Positions 16,734-25,611 of a DNA stretch of 41,019 nucleotides are shown one piece after another. Location of the stretch: contig JBFMEX010000020.1 of assembly GCA_040752215.1 (NCBI GenBank), positions 1 through 41,019 on the forward strand. The letters run 5' to 3'. Source of the stretch: JBFMEX01 sp040752215 (GTDB lineage: Bacteria; Pseudomonadota; Alphaproteobacteria; Rhizobiales; Hyphomicrobiaceae). How positions within the stretch are numbered: position 1 is the first letter of the stretch; each line of letters starts with the position of its first letter. The translations under genes were made by a program, and so were the position numbers. Under the pieces are notes generated by a model. The model saw only the letters and a program-made list of their open reading frames with translations, had not been told where the DNA came from and ran no database searches.

Positions 16734-17681
16734 ATGGCCATCGCATTCGTGTTTCCCGGACAGGGCAGCCAGGACGTCGGCATGGGCCGGGAGCTCGCCG
16801 AGCAGTTTCGGGCCGCGCGCGGCGTGTTCGAGGAGGTCGATGACGCGCTCGGCCAGAAGCTGTCCGAGATCATGTGGCAGGGCCCAAAGGAGACACTGAC
16901 GCTGACCGAGAACGCCCAGCCGGCGCTGATGGCGGTGTCGATGGCCGTGATGCGCGTGCTCGAGCGGGAGCACGGCCTGTCGCTGCCGGCCAAGGTCAAA
17001 TTCGTCGCTGGCCATTCGCTCGGCGAGTACTCCGCACTTGCGGCCGCCGGCGCTTTCTCGCTCGCAGATGCGGCCCGGCTGCTGAAGCTGCGCGGGCAGG
17101 CGATGCAGGCCGCCGTGCCGGTCGGCGAGGGAGCGATGGCGGCGCTGCTCGGCGTCGGGCTGGACGTGGCGGTGAAGGTGGCCGAGGCGGCCGCCCAAGG
17201 TGACGTCTGCCAGGTCGCCAACGACAACGAGCCGACCCAGGTCGTGCTCTCCGGCCACAAGCGGGCGATCGATCGCGTCGGCGAGGTCGGCAAGACGCTG
17301 GGCGTGCGCCGTGCGGTGCCGCTGCCGGTCTCCGCACCCTTCCATTGCCGGCTGATGCAACCCGCCGCCGACGCCATGGCCGAGGCGCTGGCGAAGGTCG
17401 AGATCAAGGTTCCGTCGGTGCCGGTGGTCGCCAACGTGGTCGCCGCACCGATCAGCGATCCCGACGAAATCCGCCGCCGGCTGGTCGAGCAGGTGACCGG
17501 CACCGTGCGCTGGCGCGAGTGCGTCACCTACATGACAGCCAACGGCGTCACCAGCGTCTACGAGATCGGCGCCGGCAAGGTGCTGGCCGGCCTCGTCAAG
17601 CGCATCGAGAAAAGTCTCGACGCGACCAGCCTTGGCACCCCGGCCGATATTGCGGCGGCGTTGCCCCAGCTCTCGAGCTAG
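16734..17681 (+). CDS. fabD: Malonyl-CoA-ACP transacylase
   Basis: FabD moves malonyl from CoA to ACP, providing the extender unit for fatty-acid synthesis. The 315-residue protein begins I-A-F-V-F-P-G-Q-G-S-Q, with catalytic Ser95 in G-H-S-L-G-E-Y and the active-site His in S-A-P-F-H-C-R-L-M. ATG 16734 is preceded by GAAGG; codons further upstream run through the promoter. fabG follows after 18 bp. Confidence 0.97.
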   Translation: MAIAFVFPGQGSQDVGMGRELAEQFRAARGVFEEVDDALGQKLSEIMWQGPKETLTLTENAQPALMAVSMAVMRVLEREHGLSLPAKVKFVAGHSLGEYSALAAAGAFSLADAARLLKLRGQAMQAAVPVGEGAMAALLGVGLDVAVKVAEAAAQGDVCQVANDNEPTQVVLSGHKRAIDRVGEVGKTLGVRRAVPLPVSAPFHCRLMQPAADAMAEALAKVEIKVPSVPVVANVVAAPISDPDEIRRRLVEQVTGTVRWRECVTYMTANGVTSVYEIGAGKVLAGLVKRIEKSLDATSLGTPADIAAALPQLSS

Positions 17682-17699
17682 CAAAGGACCCGATTTCGA

Positions 17700-18443
17700 A
17701 TGTTCGATCTCAGCGGGCGCAATGCCCTGGTGACCGGCACGACCGGCGGCATCGGCGCGGCCATCGCGCGCTCCTTCCACAAGGCCGGCGCGAGTGTCGC
17801 CATCTCCGGCCGTCAGGTCGACAAGCTCGAGGCGCTGGCCAAAGAACTCGGCGACCGGGTCCACGTCGTGCCGTGCGATCTCGCCGACCGCGCGGCCGTC
17901 GGCAAGCTGATCGACGAGGCGGCAGCCAAGCTCGGCCGGGTCGACATCCTGGTCAACAACGCCGGGCTGACCAAGGACAACCTGTTCATGGTGATGAAGG
18001 ACGAGCAGTGGGACGACGTGATCGCGGTCAACCTGACCTCGACGTTCGTGCTGATGCGGGCGGCGACGCGCGCCATGCTGCGCAACAAGACCGGCTACGG
18101 CCGCATCATCAACATCTCGTCGGTCTCGGGCGTGATCGGCAATCCGGGCCAGGGCAACTACGCTGCCTCGAAAGCGGGCATGATCGGCATGACCAAGTCG
18201 CTCGCCCGCGAGGTCGCCAACCGCGGCATCACCGCGAACTGCATTGCGCCGGGCTTCATCCAAACCGCGATGACGGATGTGCTGAACGACAAGCAGAAGG
18301 CAGAGATCGCCCAGCACATCCCCGCCCAGCGCTTTGGCGTGCCCGACGACATCGCCGCCGGCGCGCTGTATCTCGCAAGTGCACAAGCTGCCTACGTCAC
18401 CGGCCAGACCCTGCATATCAACGGCGGGATGCTGATGCCTTGA
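17700..18443 (+). CDS. fabG: 3-oxoacyl-ACP reductase FabG
   Basis: FabG reduces 3-oxoacyl-ACP with NADPH. The 247-residue SDR has T-G-T-T-G-G-I-G (12-19), N-N-A-G (86-89), catalytic Ser141, and Tyr154/Lys158 in Y-A-A-S-K-A-G. It lies between fabD and acpP in the standard fab order, which makes FabG more likely than a generic SDR. An AAAGGACC ribosome site lies upstream of ATG 17700. Confidence 0.96.
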   Translation: MFDLSGRNALVTGTTGGIGAAIARSFHKAGASVAISGRQVDKLEALAKELGDRVHVVPCDLADRAAVGKLIDEAAAKLGRVDILVNNAGLTKDNLFMVMKDEQWDDVIAVNLTSTFVLMRAATRAMLRNKTGYGRIINISSVSGVIGNPGQGNYAASKAGMIGMTKSLAREVANRGITANCIAPGFIQTAMTDVLNDKQKAEIAQHIPAQRFGVPDDIAAGALYLASAQAAYVTGQTLHINGGMLMP

Positions 18444-18509
18444 GGGCGACGAAGGGCGTGGCTGCGGCGTCGGCGGGCGCTATGGCCAAGCAGAATGAAG
18501 TGTGTTACG

Positions 18510-18564
18510 GAGCCCTCGGTTTTCGGCTGCGGAAGCTGGGGAAAAGCCCGGCGACCGAGGGCTC
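18510..18564 (+). other. Long-range hairpin between fabG and acpP
   Basis: GAGCCCTCGG (18510-18519) pairs perfectly with CCGAGGGCTC (18555-18564) around a 35-nt loop containing a TTTT and an AAAA. It lies in the 274-bp fabG-acpP gap. It could be a weak terminator or processing site that lets acpP be expressed separately. Confidence 0.45.
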
Positions 18565-18717
18565 GGCCGATGCTTCGGGCTAAGGACTCTGATAGCCGCC
18601 ACAATCGCGCTGGGCGTGCTCCCTGACGGACATGCCGCTGCCGGGCAAGGCTCGCATCACGACCGACTGAGACCGACAACGAGCAACCTTGGAATAGAAA
18701 CGACGCGAGGGAATACG

Positions 18718-18960
18718 ATGAGCGATGTCGCGGAGCGCGTGAAGAAGATTGTGGTGGAGCACCTGGGCGTCGAGGCCGAGAAGGTTACCGACAACGCCAG
18801 CTTCATCGACGACCTCGGCGCCGACAGCCTCGATACGGTCGAGCTGGTGATGGCCTTCGAGGAGGAGTTCGGCTGCGAGATCCCCGACGACGCCGCGGAG
18901 CACATCCTCACCGTCGGCGACGCAGTGAAGTTCCTCGAGAAGAACGCCAGCGCCGCCTGA
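18718..18960 (+). CDS. acpP: Acyl carrier protein
   Basis: ACP carries acyl chains on a phosphopantetheine arm. The 80-residue acidic protein has the modification site Ser37 in L-G-A-D-S-L-D-T-V-E and the typical F-E-E-E-F-G helix. GCGAGGG precedes ATG 18718. The large gap upstream and strong hairpins downstream suggest that its transcript abundance is set apart from its neighbours, as expected for one of the cell's most abundant small proteins. Confidence 0.97.
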   Translation: MSDVAERVKKIVVEHLGVEAEKVTDNASFIDDLGADSLDTVELVMAFEEEFGCEIPDDAAEHILTVGDAVKFLEKNASAA

Positions 18961-18971
18961 CGGCCAGCCGG

Positions 18972-19017
18972 CCGGACCGCGCATCGAGCGCGGTCCGGGC
19001 GCCCGCAATGGGGCGCC
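18972..19017 (+). terminator. Double hairpin (attenuator-like) between acpP and fabF
   Basis: The first hairpin is an 11-bp perfect stem (18972-18982 with 18988-18998) with a 5-nt loop. Immediately after it, GGCGCCC pairs with GGGCGCC (18998-19004 and 19011-19017). There is no T-run, so it is more likely a partial terminator or an mRNA-stabilising 3' structure than a full stop, giving high acpP and lower fabF. Confidence 0.6.
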
Positions 19018-19094
19018 GGATCCGTCCACCGCACCCACTCACGCGGGATCGGACGGGCTAACAGAAGCACTCAAGTCTTGCACGGGTCATTTCG

Positions 19095-20363
19095 ATGCGC
19101 CGCGTCGTCGTCACCGGTCTCGGGCTCGTCACGCCGCTCGGGTGCGGCGTCGAACCGTCCTGGTCGCGCCTCATCGAGGGCAAGAGTGGGGCGCGTCGTA
19201 TCGGCCCCGACGATTTCGATGCCTCGGATCTCTCCTGCCAAGTTGCCAACTTCGTGCCGCGCGGGTCGACCGCCGACGGGCTGTTCGATCCGAATGACTG
19301 GATGGAGCCCAAGGAGCAGCGCAAGGTCGACGACTACATCATCTACGCCGTCGCCGCTGCCGATCAGGCGATCGCCGACTCTGGCCTGAAATTCGATACC
19401 AGAGAGAAGCAGGAGACCGCGGGCGTCCTCATCGGCTCGGGCATCGGCGGTCTCTCCGGCATCGCCGATACCTCGCTCCTGCTCAGGGACAAGGGTCCGC
19501 GGCGCGTATCGCCGTTCTTCATTCCGGGCCGCCTGATCAATCTCGCGGCGGGCTACGTCTCGATCAAGCACCAGCTCAAGGGGCCGAACCACGCCGTCGT
19601 CACTGCCTGCGCCACCGGCACGCACGCGATCGGCGATGCCGCGCGCCTCGTTGCCCTCGGCGATGCCGAGGTGATGGTCGCGGGCGGCACGGAAAGCCCC
19701 ATCTGCCGCATCGGCATGGCTGGCTTCATCGCCTGCCGCGCGCTGTCGACCGGCTTCAACGACAATCCCACCAAGGCCTCGCGCCCCTACGACAAGGATC
19801 GCGATGGATTCGTGATGGGCGAGGGCGCAGGCGTTGTCGTGCTCGAGACGCTCGAGGGTGCGAAAGCTCGCGGCGCCAGGATCTATGCCGAGGTGATCGG
19901 CTACGGCATGTCGGGCGATGCGTTCCACATCACCGCGCCGGCCGAGGACGGGGACGGTGCCTATCGCTGCATGCGGGCGGCGCTGAGGAACGCCAAGATC
20001 GACGTCTCCGAGATCGACTACGTCAACGCCCACGGCACCTCGACCCCGATGGGCGACGAGATCGAGCTCGGTGCGGTCGAGAGACTGTTCGGCAATGCCG
20101 CCGGCAAGCTCGCCATGTCGTCGACCAAGTCGGCGATCGGCCACCTGCTCGGGGCAGCCGGCGCGGTCGAGGCGGTGTTCTCGATCCTCGCCATCCGCGA
20201 CAACGTCGCGCCGCCGACGCTCAACCTCGACAATCCCTCGGTCGAGAGCGCAATCGACCTTGTCCCGCACAAGGCGAAGAAGCGCGAGATCCATACCGTG
20301 TTGTCGAACTCGTTCGGTTTCGGCGGCACCAATGCGTCGCTGGTGCTGCGTCGCACCGCGTGA
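19095..20363 (+). CDS. fabF: 3-oxoacyl-ACP synthase II
   Basis: FabF (KAS II) condenses acyl-ACP with malonyl-ACP. The 422-residue protein has the full Cys-His-His triad: Cys172 in T-A-C-A-T-G-T-H, His313 in N-A-H-G-T-S-T and His350 in S-A-I-G-H-L-L-G-A-A-G, with Lys345. G-F-G-G-T-N-A-S closes it. ATG 19095 gives the canonical M-R-R-V-V-V-T-G-L-G start, although no clear Shine-Dalgarno site precedes it. Confidence 0.97.
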   Translation: MRRVVVTGLGLVTPLGCGVEPSWSRLIEGKSGARRIGPDDFDASDLSCQVANFVPRGSTADGLFDPNDWMEPKEQRKVDDYIIYAVAAADQAIADSGLKFDTREKQETAGVLIGSGIGGLSGIADTSLLLRDKGPRRVSPFFIPGRLINLAAGYVSIKHQLKGPNHAVVTACATGTHAIGDAARLVALGDAEVMVAGGTESPICRIGMAGFIACRALSTGFNDNPTKASRPYDKDRDGFVMGEGAGVVVLETLEGAKARGARIYAEVIGYGMSGDAFHITAPAEDGDGAYRCMRAALRNAKIDVSEIDYVNAHGTSTPMGDEIELGAVERLFGNAAGKLAMSSTKSAIGHLLGAAGAVEAVFSILAIRDNVAPPTLNLDNPSVESAIDLVPHKAKKREIHTVLSNSFGFGGTNASLVLRRTA

Positions 20364-20504
20364 GCTTGCGCATCGTCCGGCAGATTCGGGTGCGGGCGCT
20401 GCAAACGCGCTTTCGCCACATTTGGGGCTACCGTCTCCAGTCGTACTCTTTACCGGCCGATTCCGTCGCCGGAATGAATCGCGCCGAGCGAGAGGAAGAG
20501 GCTC

Positions 20505-21872
20505 ATGAGCTTGCGTCGGGAGGGTGGATACGATCCGGCGATGCCGACCGGCACCGCGCGGCCGCTGAGCCCGTCCGAGATCCTCGAGCCGGCACGAGCG
20601 CCTTCCCATCCGCGCGGGCGACGGCCGCGCCGCGAGTCGCCGCGCATCAGCGGCTTCGTCCGCTTCGTGAGCGGCATCCTCACCGCATCGCTGTTGCTCC
20701 TGGCGTTGCTCGGCGGCGTCGGCGCGATGCTCTATCGCCAATTCGAGCAGCCCGGGCCGCTCGACGTGTCGCGGACCGTCGCGATCGCCAAGGGTGACGG
20801 GCGCATCGAGATCGCCGAGCGCCTCGAGCGAGAGGGCATCATCTCGAGCCGCTGGGTGTTCATGCTCAACCATCTGATGCGCTCCCGCTTCGGCTCCCGC
20901 AAGATCGGTGACCTCAAGGCCGGCGAGTACGAGTTCAAGAAGAATGTCAGCATGGCTCAGGTGCTCGAGACGCTGACCGAGGGCCGCTCGATCCTGCAGA
21001 AGATCACCATCCCCGAAGGCTTGACGAGCCAGCAGATCGTGGAGCGGCTGAAGGCCGACGACAGCCTCTCGGGCGAGATCGCCGAGGTCCCTGCCGAGGG
21101 CACGCTGCTGCCGGACACGTATCGCTTCTCGAAGGGCATGTCGCGCCAGGAGCTGATCGAACGCATGCGCGACGAGCAGCAGCGTGTCGTCGCCGCCCTG
21201 TGGGACAAGCGTCAGCCGGAGCTGCCGATCGCCTCGCCTGCCGAGGCGCTGATCCTGGCCTCGATCGTCGAGAAGGAGACCGGCCGCGCCGACGAGCGCG
21301 AGCGGGTCGCGGCGGTGTTCGTCAATCGGCTGAGGAAGCGCATGCGGCTGCAGTCGGATCCGACCATCATTTATGGGATCGTCGGCGGCGCCGGCTCGCT
21401 CGGCCGCGGCATCACCCGCGCCGAGATCGACCAGAGGACGGCCTACAACACCTATCAGATCGATGGCCTGCCGCCGACGCCGATCTGCAACCCGGGTCGT
21501 TCCGCGATCGAGGCGACGCTCAATCCGGCCAAGACCAAAGACCTCTATTTCGTCGCCGACGGCAATGGCGGGCACGACTTCTCGGAGACGCTCAAGGAGC
21601 ACAACTCCGCGGTCCAGAACTGGCGCAAGCTCGAGCGCGAGGCCAAGAAGGAGGAGGCTGCGGCAACCGCCGCCGGCGGTGCCACGCGCGCCGTCTCGCG
21701 CCCGGCTCCGCCGCCGGGACAGACGGCCGCTGGCGCCGCACCGATCATGCCTGCCGCCGGCGCCGAGCAGGCCGCTGCCGAGGCCGCGGGCGAGACCGCC
21801 GCCCCGACGGCAGGCGAGGCCGCGAAGGCGAGTGTCGTGCCGCTGCCGGTGAGGAAGCCGAAGCAACGCTGA
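20505..21872 (+). CDS. mltG: Endolytic transglycosylase MltG
   Basis: MltG (YceG) is an inner-membrane lytic transglycosylase that cuts nascent glycan strands. The 455-residue protein has a basic cytoplasmic N terminus (1-50), one membrane helix (~52-77), a LysM-like region and the catalytic domain with the conserved Glu in E-K-E-T-G (256-260) and L-Q-S-D-P-T-I-I-Y-G. The last ~75 residues are a disordered Ala/Pro-rich tail. GAGGAAGAGG lies just before ATG 20505. Its place after fabF is usual in alphaproteobacteria. Confidence 0.94.
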   Translation: MSLRREGGYDPAMPTGTARPLSPSEILEPARAPSHPRGRRPRRESPRISGFVRFVSGILTASLLLLALLGGVGAMLYRQFEQPGPLDVSRTVAIAKGDGRIEIAERLEREGIISSRWVFMLNHLMRSRFGSRKIGDLKAGEYEFKKNVSMAQVLETLTEGRSILQKITIPEGLTSQQIVERLKADDSLSGEIAEVPAEGTLLPDTYRFSKGMSRQELIERMRDEQQRVVAALWDKRQPELPIASPAEALILASIVEKETGRADERERVAAVFVNRLRKRMRLQSDPTIIYGIVGGAGSLGRGITRAEIDQRTAYNTYQIDGLPPTPICNPGRSAIEATLNPAKTKDLYFVADGNGGHDFSETLKEHNSAVQNWRKLEREAKKEEAAATAAGGATRAVSRPAPPPGQTAAGAAPIMPAAGAEQAAAEAAGETAAPTAGEAAKASVVPLPVRKPKQR

Positions 21873-22015
21873 AAGGCGCGACCGCCGACGCCGCCGCGCT
21901 TGTTGAGGTGATGACCAGCCGCTAGATTGCCCGCGCCAGAAGGGGGCGGAGTTGGTCCGCGGTCCCGACGGCGCAAACTCCAGCACGGGCGCCGCCGCCC
22001 GCCTCTCCGGACCCC

Positions 22016-22903
22016 ATGACCCTCAAGAGCATGACCGGTTTCGCCCGCTCCGACGGCGCGCTCGGCGCGCTCGGCTGGCATTGGGAGGCCAAGAGCGTGA
22101 ACGGCCGCGGGCTCGACGTCCGTGTGCGCCTCGCGCCCGGCTTCGAAGGGCTGGAGCCGCAGGTGCGCGACGCGGTGGCGCGGCGGCTCGTGCGCGGCAG
22201 CGTCTCGGTGCTGCTGGCGACCGAGCGCCGCGAGGGCGTGACCGAGGTGCGCTTGAACGAGGTCGCGCTCGCCCAGGTGCTGAAGGCGGCCGAGCGCATC
22301 TCGCATCTGACCGGCGCGCCGCCGCCGACCGCGGAGGGCCTGCTCGCGCTGAAGGGCGTGCTCGAGGTCGTCGAGCCGGCCGAAGACGCAGCCGAGACCG
22401 AGGCGCGCACGGCGGCGATGCTCGCGAGCCTCGATGCGGCGCTCGTCGGCCTCGCCGAGGCGCGATCCGGCGAGGGCGGCCGGCTGGCGGCTGTGCTGTC
22501 GACGCAATGCGACGAGATCGCCAGCCTGGTTGCGGCGGCCAAGGCCAGCCCGGCGCGCAACCCCGAGTCGATCCGCGCGCGCATCGCCGAGCAGGTGCGG
22601 CGCATCGTCGACACGGGTCCCGGGCTCGATCCGGCGCGGCTGCACCAGGAGGCGGTCCTGGTCGCCACCCGCGCCGATATCGCCGAGGAGATCGAGCGGC
22701 TCGAGGCGCACGTCGCCGCCGCCCGCGAGCTCTTGAGCGAGAAGGGAGCCGTCGGTCGCAAGCTCGACTTCCTGGCGCAGGAGTTCAACCGCGAGGCCAA
22801 CACGCTGTGCTCGAAGTCGAACGACGTCGAGATCACCCGCATCGGTCTCGCCCTCAAGGCGGTCATCGACCAGATGCGCGAGCAGGTGCAGAACATTGAG
22901 TGA
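22016..22903 (+). CDS. YicC/YloC family endoribonuclease
   Basis: This 295-residue protein begins M-T-L-K-S-M-T-G-F-A-R, the family hallmark, and ends with the DUF1732 region D-F-L-A-Q-E-F-N-R-E-A-N-T-L plus S-K-S-N-D-V-E-I-T. E. coli YicC is an endoribonuclease affecting small-RNA decay; that role is transferred by family. The gene lies directly upstream of gmk and overlaps it by 8 bp if gmk uses TTG 22896, the common yicC-gmk pairing. Confidence 0.92.
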   Translation: MTLKSMTGFARSDGALGALGWHWEAKSVNGRGLDVRVRLAPGFEGLEPQVRDAVARRLVRGSVSVLLATERREGVTEVRLNEVALAQVLKAAERISHLTGAPPPTAEGLLALKGVLEVVEPAEDAAETEARTAAMLASLDAALVGLAEARSGEGGRLAAVLSTQCDEIASLVAAAKASPARNPESIRARIAEQVRRIVDTGPGLDPARLHQEAVLVATRADIAEEIERLEAHVAAARELLSEKGAVGRKLDFLAQEFNREANTLCSKSNDVEITRIGLALKAVIDQMREQVQNIE

Positions 22904-23552
22904 GAGCAATGTGACAGCGCGCGCCGAGATCGCGCGACGCGGACTGCTGCTGGTGCTGTCCTCGCCATCGGGGGCAGGCAAGACGACGCTGTCGCGGGCG
23001 CTGCTGGCGCGCGATCCCAACATCGAGATGTCGGTCTCGGCGACAACGAGGAAGCCGCGTCCCGGCGAGGTCGACGGCCGCGACTATCATTTCCTCGCCG
23101 CCGACCGCTTCACGACCATGCGCGACAACGGCGAGCTGCTCGAATGGGCGCGGGTGTTCGACAACTACTACGGAACGCCGGCGGCGCCGGTCGAGGCGGC
23201 GGTCAAGGCCGGCCGCGACGTGCTGTTCGACATCGACTGGCAGGGCACCCAGCAACTCGCGGAGAAAATGGCCGGCGATCTCGTGCGGGTGTTCATCCTG
23301 CCACCTTCGGCGGCCGAGCTGCGCGAGCGGCTCGAGGGGCGCAACCAGGATCCGCCCGAGGTGGTCGCGAAGCGCATGGCGGCGGCTGCGGCCGAGATCA
23401 GCCACTGGGCCGAGTACGACTACGTCGTCGTCAACGTCGACGTCGCGGAGAGCGTCGCCGCGCTCGAGGCGATCGTCGCCGCCGAGCGATTGAAGCGCGA
23501 GCGCCAGACAGGTCTCGCCCGGTTCGTGCGCGGCATGCAGGAGATGCTCTGA
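22896..23552 (+). CDS. gmk: Guanylate kinase
   Basis: Gmk phosphorylates GMP to GDP using ATP. The 218-residue protein has the P-loop S-S-P-S-G-A-G-K-T-T (22-31), the GMP-binding S-x-T-T-R-x-P-R-P-G-E segment, D-Y-H-F and the lid arginines in R-L-E-G-R-N-Q-D. The start is uncertain: TTG 22896 overlaps yicC, while GTG 22911 would remove five residues; neither has a strong ribosome site. Coupling to yicC translation is likely. Confidence 0.95.
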   Translation: MSESNVTARAEIARRGLLLVLSSPSGAGKTTLSRALLARDPNIEMSVSATTRKPRPGEVDGRDYHFLAADRFTTMRDNGELLEWARVFDNYYGTPAAPVEAAVKAGRDVLFDIDWQGTQQLAEKMAGDLVRVFILPPSAAELRERLEGRNQDPPEVVAKRMAAAAAEISHWAEYDYVVVNVDVAESVAALEAIVAAERLKRERQTGLARFVRGMQEML

Positions 23553-23671
23553 TCGAATGCGCACGGCGCCAGCCTCCGGCCCGCCGGCCGCCATGCGCGC
23601 CCGGCAGCAAAGTGGCGCATCATCTCGACGCCACCGACGCTGCCCGGCGGTCGGTCGGGTCAGGTCCATGG

Positions 23672-24574
23672 TCACGCCGGAGCCGCGAGACCGGCCTCGT
23701 CCACGATTTGCGCGAGGTGGGCGAATTGCGCGACCGTCAGGCGTTCTGCGCGCTCCTCGGGCGGGATTCCCGCGCGTGATAACAGCAGCTCCGGCATCGC
23801 GGTCAACGACTTGAGGCTCTGGCGCAGCATCTTGCGGCGCTGGCCGAATGCCGCAGCGGTGACCCGACCCAGCGCTTTCACGGAGCAGGCCGGCTCCGGC
23901 GACGGTCTCGGCACCAGCTCGACGATGGCCGAGGAGACCTTCGGCGGCGGCGTGAACGCCTCCGGCTTGAGGCTCATGACGAGCCGCGCCGTCGTGCGCC
24001 ACTGCGCCAGCACGGAGAGGCGGCCGTAGGCCTTGGCCCCCGGCGTCGCGACGATGCGCTCGGCGACCTCCTTCTGGAACATGAGCACCATGCGCTCGTA
24101 CCACGGCGGCCACGGCGCACTCTCGAGCCAGCCGACGAGCAGCAGCGTGGCAATGCCGTAGGGGAGGTTGGCGACGATCACGGTGCGCTTTGCGCGCGTG
24201 CCGACGAGGGCTGGCCAATCCATCGTCAGCGCATCGCCGGCGACGACGTCGAGGCGTCCCGCAAATCTGGCGGCAATCTCCTCGAGCGCCGGCAGGCAGC
24301 GACGGTCGCGCTCGACCGCGACGACACGTGTCGCGCCCTCGAGCAGCAGCGCCCGCGTCAGGCCGCCGGGCCCGGGGCCGATCTCGACCACGGTCGTATC
24401 GGCGAGCGGGCCGGCAAGGCGCGCGATGCGCCGCGTCAGGTTGAGGTCGAGGATGAAGTTCTGCCCGAGGCTTCGCTTTGCCCTGAGGCCGTGCGCCGCG
24501 ATCACCTCGCGCAGTGGCGGCAGCCCGTCCGGACTGGCGCCCGCCGACGGTAGCTCCACACCGGCCTTGGTCAT
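23672..24574 (-). CDS. rsmA: 16S rRNA (adenine1518/1519-N6) dimethyltransferase RsmA (KsgA)
   Basis: RsmA dimethylates two adjacent adenines in helix 45 of 16S rRNA late in 30S assembly. The 300-residue protein has L-G-Q-N-F (36-40), the SAM motif V-E-I-G-P-G-P-G-G-L (63-72), the catalytic N-L-P-Y (136-139), and F-T-P-P-P-K-V-S-S in the C-terminal part. ATG 24574 overlaps the pdxA stop (ATGA). The surA-pdxA-rsmA order matches E. coli and many Proteobacteria. The 119-bp convergent gap to gmk shows no gene. Confidence 0.96.
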   Translation of the reverse strand: MTKAGVELPSAGASPDGLPPLREVIAAHGLRAKRSLGQNFILDLNLTRRIARLAGPLADTTVVEIGPGPGGLTRALLLEGATRVVAVERDRRCLPALEEIAARFAGRLDVVAGDALTMDWPALVGTRAKRTVIVANLPYGIATLLLVGWLESAPWPPWYERMVLMFQKEVAERIVATPGAKAYGRLSVLAQWRTTARLVMSLKPEAFTPPPKVSSAIVELVPRPSPEPACSVKALGRVTAAAFGQRRKMLRQSLKSLTAMPELLLSRAGIPPEERAERLTVAQFAHLAQIVDEAGLAAPA

Positions 24575-25608
24575 GGCCGGCCCCGGCGGTGGTCGGCGAT
24601 CTCGCGCGCCAGTCTTAGCGCGGCGACAAGGCTCTCGGCCGACGCGACGCCCTTGCCGGCGATGTCGAAAGCGGTGCCATGGTCGGGCGATGTGCGCACC
24701 AGCGGCAGCCCGAGCGTGACGTTGACGCCCTTGTCGAACGCGAGCGTCTTCAACGGGATCAGCGCTTGGTCGTGATACATGCACACGGCTGCGTCGTAGC
24801 TCGCGCGGCGCTCGGTGTGGAACAGCGTGTCGGCCGGATGCGGGCCGCTGACGGATATGCCTCGCCGGGCGAGTTCGGCCAGCGCAGGGGCGATGATCGT
24901 CTGCTCCTCGCGCCCCATCGTGCCACTCTCGCCGGCATGCGGATTGAGCCCGGTGACGACGATGCGCGGCGCGGCAATCCGGAAATCGTCGACCAGCGCG
25001 CGCCAAGTGGTGGCGATCACTTCGATCAGCAACTCCTTGCTCAATGCGGCCGGAACGTCGGCGAGCGGGATGTGCACGGTCGCCGGCACCACACGCAGAT
25101 CGGCACCGGCGAGCATCATCACCGCGTGCACCGGCTCACCCGGCCAATGGCGCCGCGCCAGCTCGGCGAGGAACTCGGTGTGACCGGGGTGGGCGAATCC
25201 GGCGCTCTTCAGCACGCTCTTGGCGATCGGATTGGTCACGAGCGCGGCCGCCGCTCCGCTGGCGACGTCGGCCACGGCGCGCTCGATCGCGGCGATAACG
25301 GCGGGAGCGTTGGCGAAATCGGGCGCGCCGGGGCGGGGCGGGACGCGAAGCGCGATCGGGTAAACCGGCAGCCGACTCGGAAAGACCCGTTGCGCCTCCG
25401 TCGGTCCATCGATCGGCTCGACCGGCACGGCGACGCCCGCGGCTGCCGCCAGATCCTCGACCGCCGCCGGATCGGCGTAGAGCACGAACGGAGCGAGGCG
25501 TTGCTCATGGCGCGCGCGCCAAGCCTTGGCCGCAATCTCGATGCCGATGCCGGCCGGATCGCCCATGGTCAGCGCGAGGGGCGGCGGGAAGGGAACGGAG
25601 CTGGACAC
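24571..25608 (-). CDS. pdxA: 4-hydroxythreonine-4-phosphate dehydrogenase PdxA
   Basis: PdxA oxidises 4-phosphohydroxy-threonine in the DXP-dependent pyridoxal phosphate pathway. The 345-residue protein has T-M-G-D-P-A-G-I-G near the N terminus and the three metal-site histidine regions H-P-G-H-T-E-F, G-L-N-P-H-A-G-E and M-Y-H-D-Q-A-L-I-P-L-K. The start appears to be GTG 25608, 3 bp after the SurA-like stop, with no strong ribosome site; coupled translation is likely. The overlap with rsmA confirms operon organisation. Confidence 0.95.
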   Translation of the reverse strand: MSSSVPFPPPLALTMGDPAGIGIEIAAKAWRARHEQRLAPFVLYADPAAVEDLAAAAGVAVPVEPIDGPTEAQRVFPSRLPVYPIALRVPPRPGAPDFANAPAVIAAIERAVADVASGAAAALVTNPIAKSVLKSAGFAHPGHTEFLAELARRHWPGEPVHAVMMLAGADLRVVPATVHIPLADVPAALSKELLIEVIATTWRALVDDFRIAAPRIVVTGLNPHAGESGTMGREEQTIIAPALAELARRGISVSGPHPADTLFHTERRASYDAAVCMYHDQALIPLKTLAFDKGVNVTLGLPLVRTSPDHGTAFDIAGKGVASAESLVAALRLAREIADHRRGRP

Positions 25609-25611
25609 CCG

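Noticed and set aside
16692..18416. 574-codon frame antisense to fabD and fabG
   Set aside because: Same artefact of GC-rich codon use; it overlaps two firmly identified genes and has no ribosome site or domain.
19071..21986. Very long open frame (971 codons) antisense to fabF and mltG
   Set aside because: It is a mirror of high-GC third-position bias. The protein is Arg/Asp/Gly/Leu-rich with no domain, and fabF and mltG on the plus strand are certain.
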